64,000 bases of DNA, taken from NCBI GenBank assembly GCA_008923285.1, contig WBSG01000027.1:124001-188000 (forward strand), in the 5' to 3' direction. The notes beneath the pieces are model-generated. The model worked only from the letters and a program-made list of their open reading frames with translations, did not search any database and had not been told where the DNA came from. Shown here piece after piece: positions 9,066-16,871 of the stretch. Made by a program: the position numbers and the translations under genes. The first letter of the stretch is position 1. The number at the start of each line of letters is the position of its first letter. Origin of the DNA: Betaproteobacteria bacterium SCN2. GTDB taxonomy: Bacteria > Pseudomonadota > Gammaproteobacteria > Burkholderiales > Thiobacillaceae.

Positions 9066-9104
9066 TGCTGCTCTCCTAAAAAGATTCAGTCTGTTTATTG
9101 ACAG

Positions 9105-10709
9105 TTATTCATCGCCAGCCGCGGTGGCTTCGGTTTCGGCTTCGTCAGCCTCCTCCTCGACCGGACCCGCACCCAGGCCGGGCAGTTCAATGGCAGTGCT
9201 TACAAGCTGGTGGACGCCGCCCACCATGCCCATGTTGTAACCGTAATACGGCAGAACCTTGGTGAATTGCGCCTTGCAGATGGCGCAGATCAGGGCAAGG
9301 AAGTTGACCTTCTTGCTGTCCACGACATCCTTGAACGCTTCCATGCGCGGTTGCGCGCCCTTGACGCGAACCTCCATGAGATCGTCGGTCAAGAGGCCAC
9401 CGCCGCCACCGCAGCAGAATGTGGCTTCGTGCGTGGTGCCGGGCGCCATGTCCTGGAAGTTGTTGGCCACCATCTTGATGACCTCGCGCGGAATGATGAA
9501 CTGCCCGCCGGGCATGTCGCCCATGCGCGAGGCGCGCGATACGTTGCAGGAATCATGGAACGTGATCACGCGGTGGTCGTTCTTGGACTTGTCGGCCTTG
9601 ATCACGCCGCGCTTCAGCAGATCGTAGGTGAATTCACAGATGTGCGATGGCTGCGGAACACTGGGGTCGAGCTGGGCCTGCAGCTTGCGCGCGAACTCAT
9701 CGTCCTCGGCGGCACCGGCGCCGACGCCGGTCAGCGTATTCCAGAAGCTGTAGGCGACGCGCCAGGCATGCCCGCACTCCCCGACCACGATGCGCTTGAC
9801 GCCAAGCTCAAGGGCGGCATCACGGATGCGCAATGCGCCCTTGCGCATGTTCTCGTAGCTGCCGATGAAGAGGCCGAAGTTGCCGGCCTCGGAAGCCTTG
9901 GTGGACAGCGTCCAGCTGATGCCGGCGGCATGGAATACCTTGGCATAGCCGATCAGCGATTCCACGTGCGGCTCGGAGAAGAAGTCGGCGGATGGCGTCA
10001 CCAGCAGCACTTCGGCGCCTTCGACGTCGAGCGGGAACTTGACCGGAATGCCGGTATCGTCGAGCACATCCTCTTCCAGCCCCTCGAGGGTGTCGAGAAT
10101 CGCCGGTCCGGGCAGGCCGAGGTTATTGCCGATGCGGTGCAGCTTGCCGAGGATCTCGTTGCTGTACTTCTGGCCGATGCCGACGCTGTCGAGGATCTCG
10201 CGGCCGGCCATGGTGATTTCGGCGGTATCGATGCCGTAGGGGCAATACACCGAGCAGCGACGGCACTCGGAGCACTGGTAGTAGTAGCTGTACCAGTCGT
10301 CGAGAATTTCCTTGGACAGGTCCTTGGCGCCCACCAGCTTGGGGAAGTACTTGCCGGCGAAGGTGAAGTAGCGCCGATAGACCTGGCGCATCAGTTCCTG
10401 GCGCGCCACCGGCATGTTCTTCGGGTCCGAGGTGCCGATGTAGTAATGGCACTTGTCGGTACACGCGCCGCAATGCACGCAGGCATCCATGAAGACCTGC
10501 AGCGAGCGGTACTTCTTCAGCAGTTCGCCCATCTTGCCGATGGCGCGGTCATGCCAGTCCTCGACCAGTTCGCCGGGATAGCCCAGCGGCGCCTGAATCT
10601 TTTCGTTGGCATTGAACGACTTGATGCCCGCCATTGCGCCTTCGCGCAGTTTGGGGACGGTAATTTCGCCGGTCAGCTTGGCGACTTCAAAATCCGGTGC
10701 AGCAGCCAC
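9105..10709 (-). CDS. dsrK: DsrK, cytoplasmic iron-sulfur catalytic subunit of DsrMKJOP
   Basis: 534 residues, HdrD-like. Two [4Fe-4S] ferredoxin motifs are visible (CVHCGACTDKCHYY near residue 77; CSECRRCSVYCPYGID near 147). Two CCG-type regions follow: the first degenerate, around GECGHAW, the second intact as FCCGGGGG near 433, which in this family holds the special catalytic cluster acting on the DsrC trisulfide/disulfide. The C-terminus is an acidic low-complexity tail rich in Glu and Ala, longer than needed for catalysis. It follows dsrM by 14 bp. Confidence 0.94.
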   Translation of the reverse strand: MAAAPDFEVAKLTGEITVPKLREGAMAGIKSFNANEKIQAPLGYPGELVEDWHDRAIGKMGELLKKYRSLQVFMDACVHCGACTDKCHYYIGTSDPKNMPVARQELMRQVYRRYFTFAGKYFPKLVGAKDLSKEILDDWYSYYYQCSECRRCSVYCPYGIDTAEITMAGREILDSVGIGQKYSNEILGKLHRIGNNLGLPGPAILDTLEGLEEDVLDDTGIPVKFPLDVEGAEVLLVTPSADFFSEPHVESLIGYAKVFHAAGISWTLSTKASEAGNFGLFIGSYENMRKGALRIRDAALELGVKRIVVGECGHAWRVAYSFWNTLTGVGAGAAEDDEFARKLQAQLDPSVPQPSHICEFTYDLLKRGVIKADKSKNDHRVITFHDSCNVSRASRMGDMPGGQFIIPREVIKMVANNFQDMAPGTTHEATFCCGGGGGLLTDDLMEVRVKGAQPRMEAFKDVVDSKKVNFLALICAICKAQFTKVLPYYGYNMGMVGGVHQLVSTAIELPGLGAGPVEEEADEAETEATAAGDE

Positions 10710-10723
10710 GCAAGTCTCCTGTC

Positions 10724-11452
10724 TTATTTCTCAAGCTGGGCAGCCCAGTCCGCCAGATGGCGGCGCTCGCGGGGATTGTCCACCTGGTTGCGGGTGGGAC
10801 TGAAGAACACACCAGGCGCATGCAGCAGCTTGCTGATCGGAAAAATGATCATCAGCAGCGCAACCATCGCCAGATGTGCCAGCAGAATCGGGTCGCCCGG
10901 GACAGGCTGCGGGGAGAAACGCACCAGGCCCAGCGCAAACATCTTGAGCGCGACAATGTCGGTATGCTCGACGAAGGTCATCAGCACGCCGGAAACGCCG
11001 ATGCCCATCAGCAGCGCCAGCATCAGGTGATCCGACAGCGTGGAAATGTAGCGCACGCGATCCACCAGGAAGCGGCGCGCCCACAGTCCGGCCAGGCCAG
11101 CCACCATCATGAAGGCGGCATATTTGCCGAAAGGCTGCATCGCGAGCAGCCAGCCAGGCACGTCAGCGACGAAATAGCGCAGATGGCGAACCAGCACGAC
11201 CAACATGCCGAAATGGAACATCCAGCCGAAAATCCAGGTCCATTTGCTGGATTTGAACAGGCTTTCGAACAGCACGACCTCTTTGGCCATGCGGTAAGCC
11301 ACTCCTGACGTCGTCATCGGCGCAGGCGTGGTGGGAATCTTCAAAGGCGCAGGACTGTTCTTGTATTGCAGGATTTTGCGCACCAGCCCCACGGTCAGCA
11401 GCAGGGTCGCAACGTAGAACAGCACTACATAAATTATGGAAAGCGTAGACAT
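10724..11452 (-). CDS. dsrM: DsrM, membrane b-type cytochrome subunit of DsrMKJOP
   Basis: 242 residues, with about five membrane segments in the NarI-like arrangement. Histidines suited to haem b ligation lie in FGWMFHFGMLVVLVRHLRYF and in the fourth segment (LLAHLAMVALLMI). It is shorter than DsrM of sulfate reducers but normal for sulfur oxidisers. It partners DsrK for quinone-linked electron transfer at the inner membrane. Confidence 0.92.
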   Translation of the reverse strand: MSTLSIIYVVLFYVATLLLTVGLVRKILQYKNSPAPLKIPTTPAPMTTSGVAYRMAKEVVLFESLFKSSKWTWIFGWMFHFGMLVVLVRHLRYFVADVPGWLLAMQPFGKYAAFMMVAGLAGLWARRFLVDRVRYISTLSDHLMLALLMGIGVSGVLMTFVEHTDIVALKMFALGLVRFSPQPVPGDPILLAHLAMVALLMIIFPISKLLHAPGVFFSPTRNQVDNPRERRHLADWAAQLEK

Positions 11453-11489
11453 GCGTCAGTCGGTCTTCCGTTCGATGGACAGTCGAAAC

Positions 11490-11518
11490 AAGCGGCAGCC
11501 CGGTCAGGGCCACCGCTT
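11490..11518 (-). terminator. Intercistronic hairpin after dsrC
   Basis: AAGCGG/CCGCTT and GCCC/GGGC pair around a short loop with a small internal bulge, 35 bases downstream of the dsrC stop and followed on the transcript by GTTTCG. It is probably a partial terminator or decay barrier, allowing more DsrC than DsrM to be made. Confidence 0.5.
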
Positions 11519-11552
11519 TCTTGCCACTTGCAAAGCTGGCGGTAAAGCCTGC

Positions 11553-11885
11553 TTAGATACAGCCGGTGGGCTTGGGCAGGCCGGCGATCTTGCACGCCTG
11601 CTTGCCGGGACCGTAGGGAAACAGGTCGTACAGGTACTTGCTGTTGCCCTTGTCCGGACCGAGCTTCTTGCCAATCGCCTTGGTCAGCACGCGCACGGCG
11701 GGAGCAATTTGATACTCGTCGTAGTACTCGCGCAGGAAGTTGATCACTTCCCAGTGCTGGTCGGTCAGCTCAATGCTTTCGCCTTTGGCCAGTTCCAATG
11801 CGACATCAGGGTTCCAGTCAGACAAATTGACCAGGAAACCTTCTTCATCGGTCTCGATAGAAACGCCGTTTACATCCATTGCCAT
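11553..11885 (-). CDS. dsrC: DsrC, sulfur-carrier substrate protein of the reverse Dsr pathway
   Basis: 110 residues. The flexible C-terminal arm KQACKIAGLPKPTGCI keeps both redox cysteines, Cys98 and the penultimate Cys109. That is the hallmark of true DsrC, which carries persulfide and forms the trisulfide handled by DsrAB and DsrMKJOP. The body has the helix-rich TusE fold (GFLVNLSDWNPDVA, HWEVINFLREYYDEYQ). It serves as the reference for two divergent paralogues in this window, at 16872 and 52929. Confidence 0.96.
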   Translation of the reverse strand: MAMDVNGVSIETDEEGFLVNLSDWNPDVALELAKGESIELTDQHWEVINFLREYYDEYQIAPAVRVLTKAIGKKLGPDKGNSKYLYDLFPYGPGKQACKIAGLPKPTGCI

Positions 11886-11919
11886 GATTCGACTCCTCTA
11901 GAATGAATCAGTAAAAAAC

Positions 11920-12216
11920 TTACAGCCAGGATTGCACGTTGTCGTGCCCTGCCACCAAATCCACAAAACCGCCGTAGTCAACCATGTTCACGCCATCCAT
12001 GAGCCTGCTCTGGAGGCCGCGGGCATCCGCGTCGGCTTGCAGTACATACACCGGCATGCCGGCTGCTTTCAGACTGGCTTCGGTTGCGCTGTTCTTGACG
12101 GCAGCATAGACGCCGTCTTCGATCAGCAACACGGCGCCGCCGTCTTTCTTGGCCACACGCAACACGCTGGCCAGCGAGCCGGTGTCGAATGGGGATTTGT
12201 TCACAATATGCAGCAT
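11920..12216 (-). CDS. dsrH: DsrH, small subunit of the DsrEFH sulfurtransferase
   Basis: 98 residues, TusB-like, beginning MLHIVNKSPFDTGSLASVLR. It forms the E2F2H2 hexamer that hands sulfur to DsrC. No cysteine occurs anywhere in the protein; the position matching the cysteine reported near residue 20 in Allochromatium DsrH is Arg20 here. Sulfur transfer must therefore rest on DsrE alone. The start codon is 11 bases after the dsrF stop. Confidence 0.9.
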   Translation of the reverse strand: MLHIVNKSPFDTGSLASVLRVAKKDGGAVLLIEDGVYAAVKNSATEASLKAAGMPVYVLQADADARGLQSRLMDGVNMVDYGGFVDLVAGHDNVQSWL

Positions 12217-12227
12217 TTGAGTTCCCC

Positions 12228-12620
12228 TTAGAAGCTGATTACGACATCCTGCTGGGCCATCATGTCGCCCATTTCGGCGGCGGACATGATCTGGACATCA
12301 ACCAGCAGATCATCTTCAGTCAAACCACGCGCTTCCATCGACTCGCGCTCCACGTACAGCTTTTCGATGTCGTAGCCTTCCAGCGCACGGTAGGTGGGCG
12401 AGAAGTTCTTCATTTCCACGCCATCGGTCTTCTGGCCCTTGACCAGCTGAAACACGCCGTCATCGACAAACGCCAGGCTCACGTCCTGGTCGAACGCCGC
12501 AGAAATCAGCACGACTTCCAGGCCTTCCAGGGCATAGACAGTACCGTAGGGGGCCTTGCGGTTCACGAACATGAACTTTTTAACCGCGCCGCCTTCTTCG
12601 AAATCCATATCGTCAGACAT
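12228..12620 (-). CDS. dsrF: DsrF, subunit of the DsrEFH sulfurtransferase
   Basis: 130 residues, TusC-like, with the DsrE/F-fold pattern (FMFVNRKAPYGTVYALEGLE, VLISAAFDQDVSLAFVDDGV, LYVERESMEARGL). It lacks cysteine, as expected of the non-catalytic subunit. It pairs with DsrE in the hexamer. The spacing to dsrE and dsrH (20 and 11 bases) indicates a single translational unit. Confidence 0.92.
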   Translation of the reverse strand: MSDDMDFEEGGAVKKFMFVNRKAPYGTVYALEGLEVVLISAAFDQDVSLAFVDDGVFQLVKGQKTDGVEMKNFSPTYRALEGYDIEKLYVERESMEARGLTEDDLLVDVQIMSAAEMGDMMAQQDVVISF

Positions 12621-12640
12621 TTTCCTAATCCCTAAATCTG

Positions 12641-13033
12641 TCAGTCACCAAACACAACCAGGCGGTCGGACTGGATGCCGGCTTCAACCAGCTGGCCCAG
12701 ACCGGAAATTCGGAAGCCGGGCGCAATGTTGCTGGCATCCTTGCCCTGGCGCTTGGCTTCGTTGTCGTCGAGCAGGCCGCGGCGCTGGGCAGCGGCAATG
12801 CAGATCACCAGATCGATGTTGTGCTGGGTACCCATTTCGGACCAGCGGTTGACGATGTGGCGGTCATCCTGCGGCGGAACTGTCAGACGGGTGCCGTTGT
12901 TGACGCCGTCGTGATAGAAGAACACGCGGGTAACTTCATGGCCCTTGGCAATGGCTGCCTTGGCAAACTGGTAAGCAGAATCGGTTGCCTGATGGGTGTA
13001 GGGACCCTCATTAACCATAATCGCGAATTTCAT
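12641..13033 (-). CDS. dsrE: DsrE, sulfur-accepting subunit of DsrEFH
   Basis: 130 residues from the ATG at 13033; a longer frame starting with TTG is not needed. TusD-like. The active cysteine sits at residue 78 in LVICIAAAQRRG, the same number as the persulfide cysteine of Allochromatium DsrE. It accepts sulfur from upstream relay proteins and transfers it to DsrC. A strong hairpin separates it from dsrB. Confidence 0.94.
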   Translation of the reverse strand: MKFAIMVNEGPYTHQATDSAYQFAKAAIAKGHEVTRVFFYHDGVNNGTRLTVPPQDDRHIVNRWSEMGTQHNIDLVICIAAAQRRGLLDDNEAKRQGKDASNIAPGFRISGLGQLVEAGIQSDRLVVFGD

Positions 13034-13067
13034 GCTTGATCCATGCAATATCTAGTTTTATTTAATG

Positions 13068-13100
13068 GCATGCCCGCAGGCCGGGGGCCGGCGGGCATGC
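13068..13100 (-). terminator. Strong hairpin between dsrB and dsrE
   Basis: A perfect 10-bp stem (GCATGCCCGC with GCGGGCATGC) encloses a GC-rich loop that can itself pair (GGCC repeats). On the dsr transcript it comes 20 bases after the dsrB stop and is followed by an AT-rich run. Probable mRNA processing or partial termination point between dsrAB and dsrEFHC. Confidence 0.6.
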
Positions 13101-13120
13101 TTACCTCCCAACTGATCCGC

Positions 13121-14191
13121 TTAGAAGCGAATGTGGTTGGAGGCGTTCAGGTTAACGCGAGAACCGCGCCAGTCATCAATGTGATACTTGGTGAAGGGCA
13201 GACCGGTCTTCTCGAAGAAACGGGGCCAACCAATACGGTCGATCCAGTCGATCATGCGCTCCCAGGGACGGCCGTCTTCCTTGTACACGCGCAGGATCTT
13301 CTTCACCACCTCGGCGGTCTCGGGCCAGCGCGGGGCGCTGTTGGGCAGACCGGCAGCCACCAGCTTGTGGAAGGTGGGCTTGGAGCGGGCGTTGGAGTTC
13401 TTGCCGCCAACCCAGATCGCGATCTTGGAATGCTCGGGATCGTTGATCTGCATCGGAGGGCAGGGCGGGTAGCAGGCGCCGCAGCAGATGCACTTCTTCT
13501 CATCCACTTCCAGCGAGGGCTTGCCGTTCACCAGGGCGGGACGGATCGCAGCCACCGGGCAGCGGGCCACGACAGCGGGGCGCTCGCAAACGTTGGCGAC
13601 GAGGTCGTGGTTGATCTTCGGCGGCTTGGTGTGCTGCACGATGATCGCGATGTCAGCCTGGCCGCCGCAGTTGATTTCGCAGCAGGAGGTAGACAACTTC
13701 ACGCGGTTGGGCATTTCGCACTTGATGAACTCGTCGTAGAGCTCGTCCATCAGCGCCTTCACCACGCCGGAGGCGTCGGTGCCGGGGATGTCGCAGTGCA
13801 GCCAGCCCTGGGTGTGGGCGATCATGGAAACAGAGTTGGCGGTGCCGCCAACCGGGTAGCCGGCGTCGTTGAGCGCCTTGATCAGGGGCTCGACCTTGGC
13901 TTCGTCGGCAACCATGTATTCGATGTTGGAACGGGCGGTGAAGCGCACGTAGCCGTCGCCGAACTTGTCGGCGATGTCGGACAACTCACGGATGGTGTAG
14001 GTGTCCATCTGGCGCTGAGTGCCGGCCTTGACGGTCCAGATCGCATCGCCGCTCTCGGCGCGGTGATACAGGACACCAGGCCTGGGGTGGGAGTGAAACA
14101 CCCACTTGCCGTAGTTCTTCTTCATGACCGGATGCATGAAGGGCATCGGGTCGGGTGCGCCGCTTTCGATCGGGGGACGCAAATCAGCCAT
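13121..14191 (-). CDS. dsrB: DsrB, beta subunit of reverse dissimilatory sulfite reductase
   Basis: 356 residues. Siroheme/cluster cysteines appear in STSCCEINCGG (about residues 167-175), and an inserted ferredoxin domain has KKCICCGACYPPCPPMQIND (about 231-250). With DsrA it forms the alpha2beta2 enzyme that, in this direction, releases sulfite from DsrC-bound sulfur. The C-terminus is of normal length (VNLNASNHIRF). The ATG is preceded by a GGAGG-type site (complement of CCTCC at 14201). Confidence 0.96.
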   Translation of the reverse strand: MADLRPPIESGAPDPMPFMHPVMKKNYGKWVFHSHPRPGVLYHRAESGDAIWTVKAGTQRQMDTYTIRELSDIADKFGDGYVRFTARSNIEYMVADEAKVEPLIKALNDAGYPVGGTANSVSMIAHTQGWLHCDIPGTDASGVVKALMDELYDEFIKCEMPNRVKLSTSCCEINCGGQADIAIIVQHTKPPKINHDLVANVCERPAVVARCPVAAIRPALVNGKPSLEVDEKKCICCGACYPPCPPMQINDPEHSKIAIWVGGKNSNARSKPTFHKLVAAGLPNSAPRWPETAEVVKKILRVYKEDGRPWERMIDWIDRIGWPRFFEKTGLPFTKYHIDDWRGSRVNLNASNHIRF

Positions 14192-14219
14192 GTTAATAAC
14201 CTCCAGTATTTACAAACAG

Positions 14220-14242
14220 CCGCACGGGAAACCCGTGCGGCG
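14220..14242 (-). terminator. Intercistronic hairpin between dsrA and dsrB
   Basis: A perfect 10-bp stem GCCGCACGGG/CCCGTGCGGC with an AAA loop, filling the short gap between dsrA and dsrB. There is no T tract after it, so it is more likely an mRNA stabiliser or processing site than a terminator. Confidence 0.5.
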
Positions 14243-14253
14243 GATGACAGCTA

Positions 14254-15546
14254 TTAAGCGCTCTTGCGCTCTTCCCACTTGGCGACTTCCTCTTCCCAGC
14301 CATCCATGCGGACATAGGGGTTGGAACGCGGCTGGGCGACCATGTTGGGGTCGATATCCAGGCCAATGCCCTCCAGGAAGTTGACCAGACCGATACGATC
14401 GATCATCTCGCCGGTACGCTCGTGCTCCAGCGCGTTTTCGGCGAAGAAGTCGAGGATGTTGCGGGCCAGGTCGTTCAGCTTTTCGAAATCATCATCGGAC
14501 TCGAGCTTCATGAACGGAATCACCACGGTACCCATGGTGGCGCCGATCTTCAGCACGCCCTTGCCGCCGACCAGTATGGTCACGCCCTTGTCCTTGCCGG
14601 GCAGCAGGCCGCCGGGGATGACGTTCAGGCAGTGCATGCAGCGCACGCAGTTGTGGTTGTCGATTTCCATGCAGTCTTCGGCATCAACCTTGACCGCAAC
14701 CACGCCTTCAGCCTTGCTCTCGCCGCCGATTTTCTTCAGCGACAGGGCCTTGGTCGGGCACATGTTGATGACCTGGTTGACCAGCTCGCCCTTGCCATTC
14801 TTGGCAACCCAGGCCTGCACCAGCTCTTCGTTCACCTGCATGTTGTCGCGCCAGGTGCCGATGGTGGCCATGTCGGAACGCTGGATGGAGTTCACGCAGT
14901 CGTTGCCGCAGCCGGAGAACTTGAACTTGAACTTGTAGGGCAGCGCCGGACGGTGCATGTCGTCCAGGTTGTTGTTGATGACGGTGCGCAGGGCGCGGGC
15001 CTCGTCAAAGCAGGACAGTTCGCAACGGGCAGCACCGACGCAGGACATGGAGGTGCGCAGCGCGGGGCCGGCACCACCAAGATCGAAGCCGTTTTCGTTC
15101 AGCTCGTCAAAGGCAGCCTGCACGTTCTCGGTCTTGATGCCCTGGAACATGATGTCGCCGGACTGGCCGTGGAAGGCAATCAGGCCGGAGCCGTGCTTTT
15201 CCCACACGTCGCACATCCAGCGCAGGGTCTTGGTGTCGTAGTGCATGCCAGCAGGCGGCTGGATGCGCAGGGTATGGAACTCGGCCGCTTCGGGATAGAT
15301 GGGCTTTTCGTTCTCATCCTTGAGCTCGGTGAAACGGGGAATCACGCCGCCGCCATAACCGAACACGCCAACCGTGCCGCCCTTCCAGAAACCCTTCTTG
15401 GTCTTGTAGGACTCTTCCAGCTGACCCAGCAGGTCAACCATCATGTCGTTATCCTTGGCCAGACGCTTGAGGCCGGTCACAAAGCTGGGCCAGGGGCCGC
15501 TTTCCAGCTGGTCGAGCATGGGCGTGTCATACATTTTCTTAGCCAT
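14254..15546 (-). CDS. dsrA: DsrA, alpha subunit of reverse dissimilatory sulfite reductase
   Basis: 430 residues. The siroheme-[4Fe-4S] ligands are Cys169 and Cys175 (SCVGAARCELSC) with Cys213 and Cys217 (SGCGNDCVNS). An inserted ferredoxin domain follows, with Cys263 and Cys292/300/303/306 (NCVRCMHCLNVIPGG). It is the first gene of the dsr locus and is divergent from the plus-strand operon that starts at 15926. Oxidative-type assignment rests on the neighbours dsrEFH, dsrL and dsrN, which are hallmarks of sulfur oxidisers, and on the absence of a dsrD gene. Confidence 0.96.
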   Translation of the reverse strand: MAKKMYDTPMLDQLESGPWPSFVTGLKRLAKDNDMMVDLLGQLEESYKTKKGFWKGGTVGVFGYGGGVIPRFTELKDENEKPIYPEAAEFHTLRIQPPAGMHYDTKTLRWMCDVWEKHGSGLIAFHGQSGDIMFQGIKTENVQAAFDELNENGFDLGGAGPALRTSMSCVGAARCELSCFDEARALRTVINNNLDDMHRPALPYKFKFKFSGCGNDCVNSIQRSDMATIGTWRDNMQVNEELVQAWVAKNGKGELVNQVINMCPTKALSLKKIGGESKAEGVVAVKVDAEDCMEIDNHNCVRCMHCLNVIPGGLLPGKDKGVTILVGGKGVLKIGATMGTVVIPFMKLESDDDFEKLNDLARNILDFFAENALEHERTGEMIDRIGLVNFLEGIGLDIDPNMVAQPRSNPYVRMDGWEEEVAKWEERKSA

Positions 15547-15925
15547 GTTTACTCTCCGTTTCAGAAGTCAAATAATCAAAACTCACATGTGAATTCACGG
15601 TCGTGGCCCGCCTTGACGGAACCGGGCGCGATCAACGCCCTGCTGCTCACAATAAATAATTGTGTTCACGCCATAAAAAACCGTGACCGGCAGTCTACCC
15701 TCCGGCCTTGCCATAACACCATTATCAGGAAGGGTTAATACAACCTACCCAAATGGGTTATATGGCACTCCCCCCTGTTCGGGCGGCTTTCCTCTTTGCG
15801 CGGCCGGTGCCACACTTCGGGAATCTTGAATATTAGCACTTGACGTTATTGAATTCCAGAAGCCCATACATATATACATGTATGGGCTGCCCAGCACACA
15901 CCTAGCGAATTGATTCTTATAGAAA
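15547..15925. promoter_or_regulatory. Divergent regulatory region between dsrA and the plus-strand operon
   Basis: A 379-bp gap with no gene. It is AT-richer than its surroundings and carries several short palindromes: TCACATGTGA at 15583-15592; CACAAT-5-ATTGTG at 15648-15664; ACCCAAATGGGT near 15747; and the 28-nt element listed separately. I could not fix -35/-10 boxes with confidence on either strand. Confidence 0.6.
15861..15888. promoter_or_regulatory. Perfect 11-bp inverted repeat, candidate operator
   Basis: AGCCCATACAT and ATGTATGGGCT are exact reverse complements separated by 6 bases (ATATAC). The element ends 37 bases before the ATG at 15926 and lies about 315 bases upstream of dsrA. 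The symmetry, AT-rich core and position in a divergent promoter suggest a dimeric regulator site for the plus-strand operon, perhaps for both directions. An mRNA-leader hairpin is the alternative. Confidence 0.6.
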
Positions 15926-16174
15926 ATGGACGAAATCGAGATCAAGAGCCTGGAAAAGTTCACCGCCTCGCCCTACCGGCAGGAAATCGAACTCCAGCAC
16001 ATCATCCACCGCGCGGATTACGTTACCCTGCGCGTGCGCATCCGTGAAATGAAGCGTTTCACCATTTTCGACATCGACCCGCACACGGCGAAAGTCTGGG
16101 GGCAGGCCATGCTGGACTGGGCCGCGCAGAACGAAGGCCAGGCGGGCGCCGCTGCCGAAGGAGAATCCAAATAG
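15926..16174 (+). CDS. Conserved-looking hypothetical protein, 82 residues, first gene of the Cas6-like operon
   Basis: Not recognised. Small, charged and soluble, probably mixed alpha/beta: MDEIEIKSLEKF at the start, a central HHRADYVTLRVRIREMKRF-like strand-rich part with many Arg/His, then an acidic-to-Ala-rich tail. The basic middle is compatible with nucleic-acid contact, but no known motif is present. The stop codon overlaps the proposed start of the Cas6-like gene, so the two are translationally coupled. Confidence 0.75.
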   Translation: MDEIEIKSLEKFTASPYRQEIELQHIIHRADYVTLRVRIREMKRFTIFDIDPHTAKVWGQAMLDWAAQNEGQAGAAAEGESK

Positions 16175-16827
16175 GCTGGCTATACGAAGACCATGCAGAG
16201 GCGAAGGACATCGACGTCTCTGCCGTGTCGGATATCCAATTCGAGTTGAAGGGGGACGCACTCCCCCTCGATCACGCCTGGCTGCTGTACCAGGCGCTGC
16301 TCACGCTCGCCCCTTGGCTCGGCGAAGAGGCCGGGCTGGGCATCCATCCGATCCAGGGCGCCGACACCGGCGGCGGCGAGATGATCCTCAACCGCCGCGC
16401 CAAGCTGGTGATCCGCTACCCGGCAGCCCGCCTGCCCGACCTGGAAAAACTGAGCGGGCAGTCGTTCAAGGTCAACCACCATACCCTCACCCTCGGCAAG
16501 AGCAAGGTCAAGGCCCTCACCCAGCACACGCCGCTGTATGCGCATACCGTATGCACCGGCAGCGAGGACGAACAGACCTTCACGCGAGACATCCTGCGCG
16601 AGCTCGACGCGATGGACATCACCACGCGTTTTATCTGCGGCAGGCCCCAAAAGTTCTTCGATGGTGAGAAAATAGCGACCGGCTACAGCCTGATGCTGCA
16701 CGGCCTGCCCATCGAGCATGCCATCCGCGTGCAGCAGCAGGGTCTCGGCTTGCACCGCAAGCTGGGCTGCGGAATTTTCATCCCGCACAAATCCATCACC
16801 GCCGTCGGCGCAATCGACGCGGTCTGA
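16171..16827 (+). CDS. Orphan Cas6-like RAMP protein (Cas6/Cmx6, MYXAN-type family)
   Basis: Matches the Cas6/Cmx6 family, which elsewhere cleaves CRISPR precursor RNA. The C-terminal glycine-rich loop QQQGLGLHRKLGCGIFIPHK is near-diagnostic. Also seen are LPLDHAWLLYQALLTLAPWL followed by GIHPIQGAD, a strand RRAKLVIRYP and an ED-rich segment before RFICGRPQKF. No standard start lies where homologues begin. The frame is open from 16171, where an ATA follows a perfect AAGGAG with 7-base spacing and yields GWLYEDHAE, like the W-x-E/D start I recall for the family. The alternative is GTG 16225, which lacks a ribosome site and truncates the domain. No CRISPR repeats or other cas genes are in the window. 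Function here is unknown; RNA binding or cleavage is inferred from the fold. Confidence 0.82.
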   Translation: MGWLYEDHAEAKDIDVSAVSDIQFELKGDALPLDHAWLLYQALLTLAPWLGEEAGLGIHPIQGADTGGGEMILNRRAKLVIRYPAARLPDLEKLSGQSFKVNHHTLTLGKSKVKALTQHTPLYAHTVCTGSEDEQTFTRDILRELDAMDITTRFICGRPQKFFDGEKIATGYSLMLHGLPIEHAIRVQQQGLGLHRKLGCGIFIPHKSITAVGAIDAV

Positions 16828-16871
16828 TTTTTTGTTTTTTTGTCCAACCAAACCACATAGGAGCATCAATC

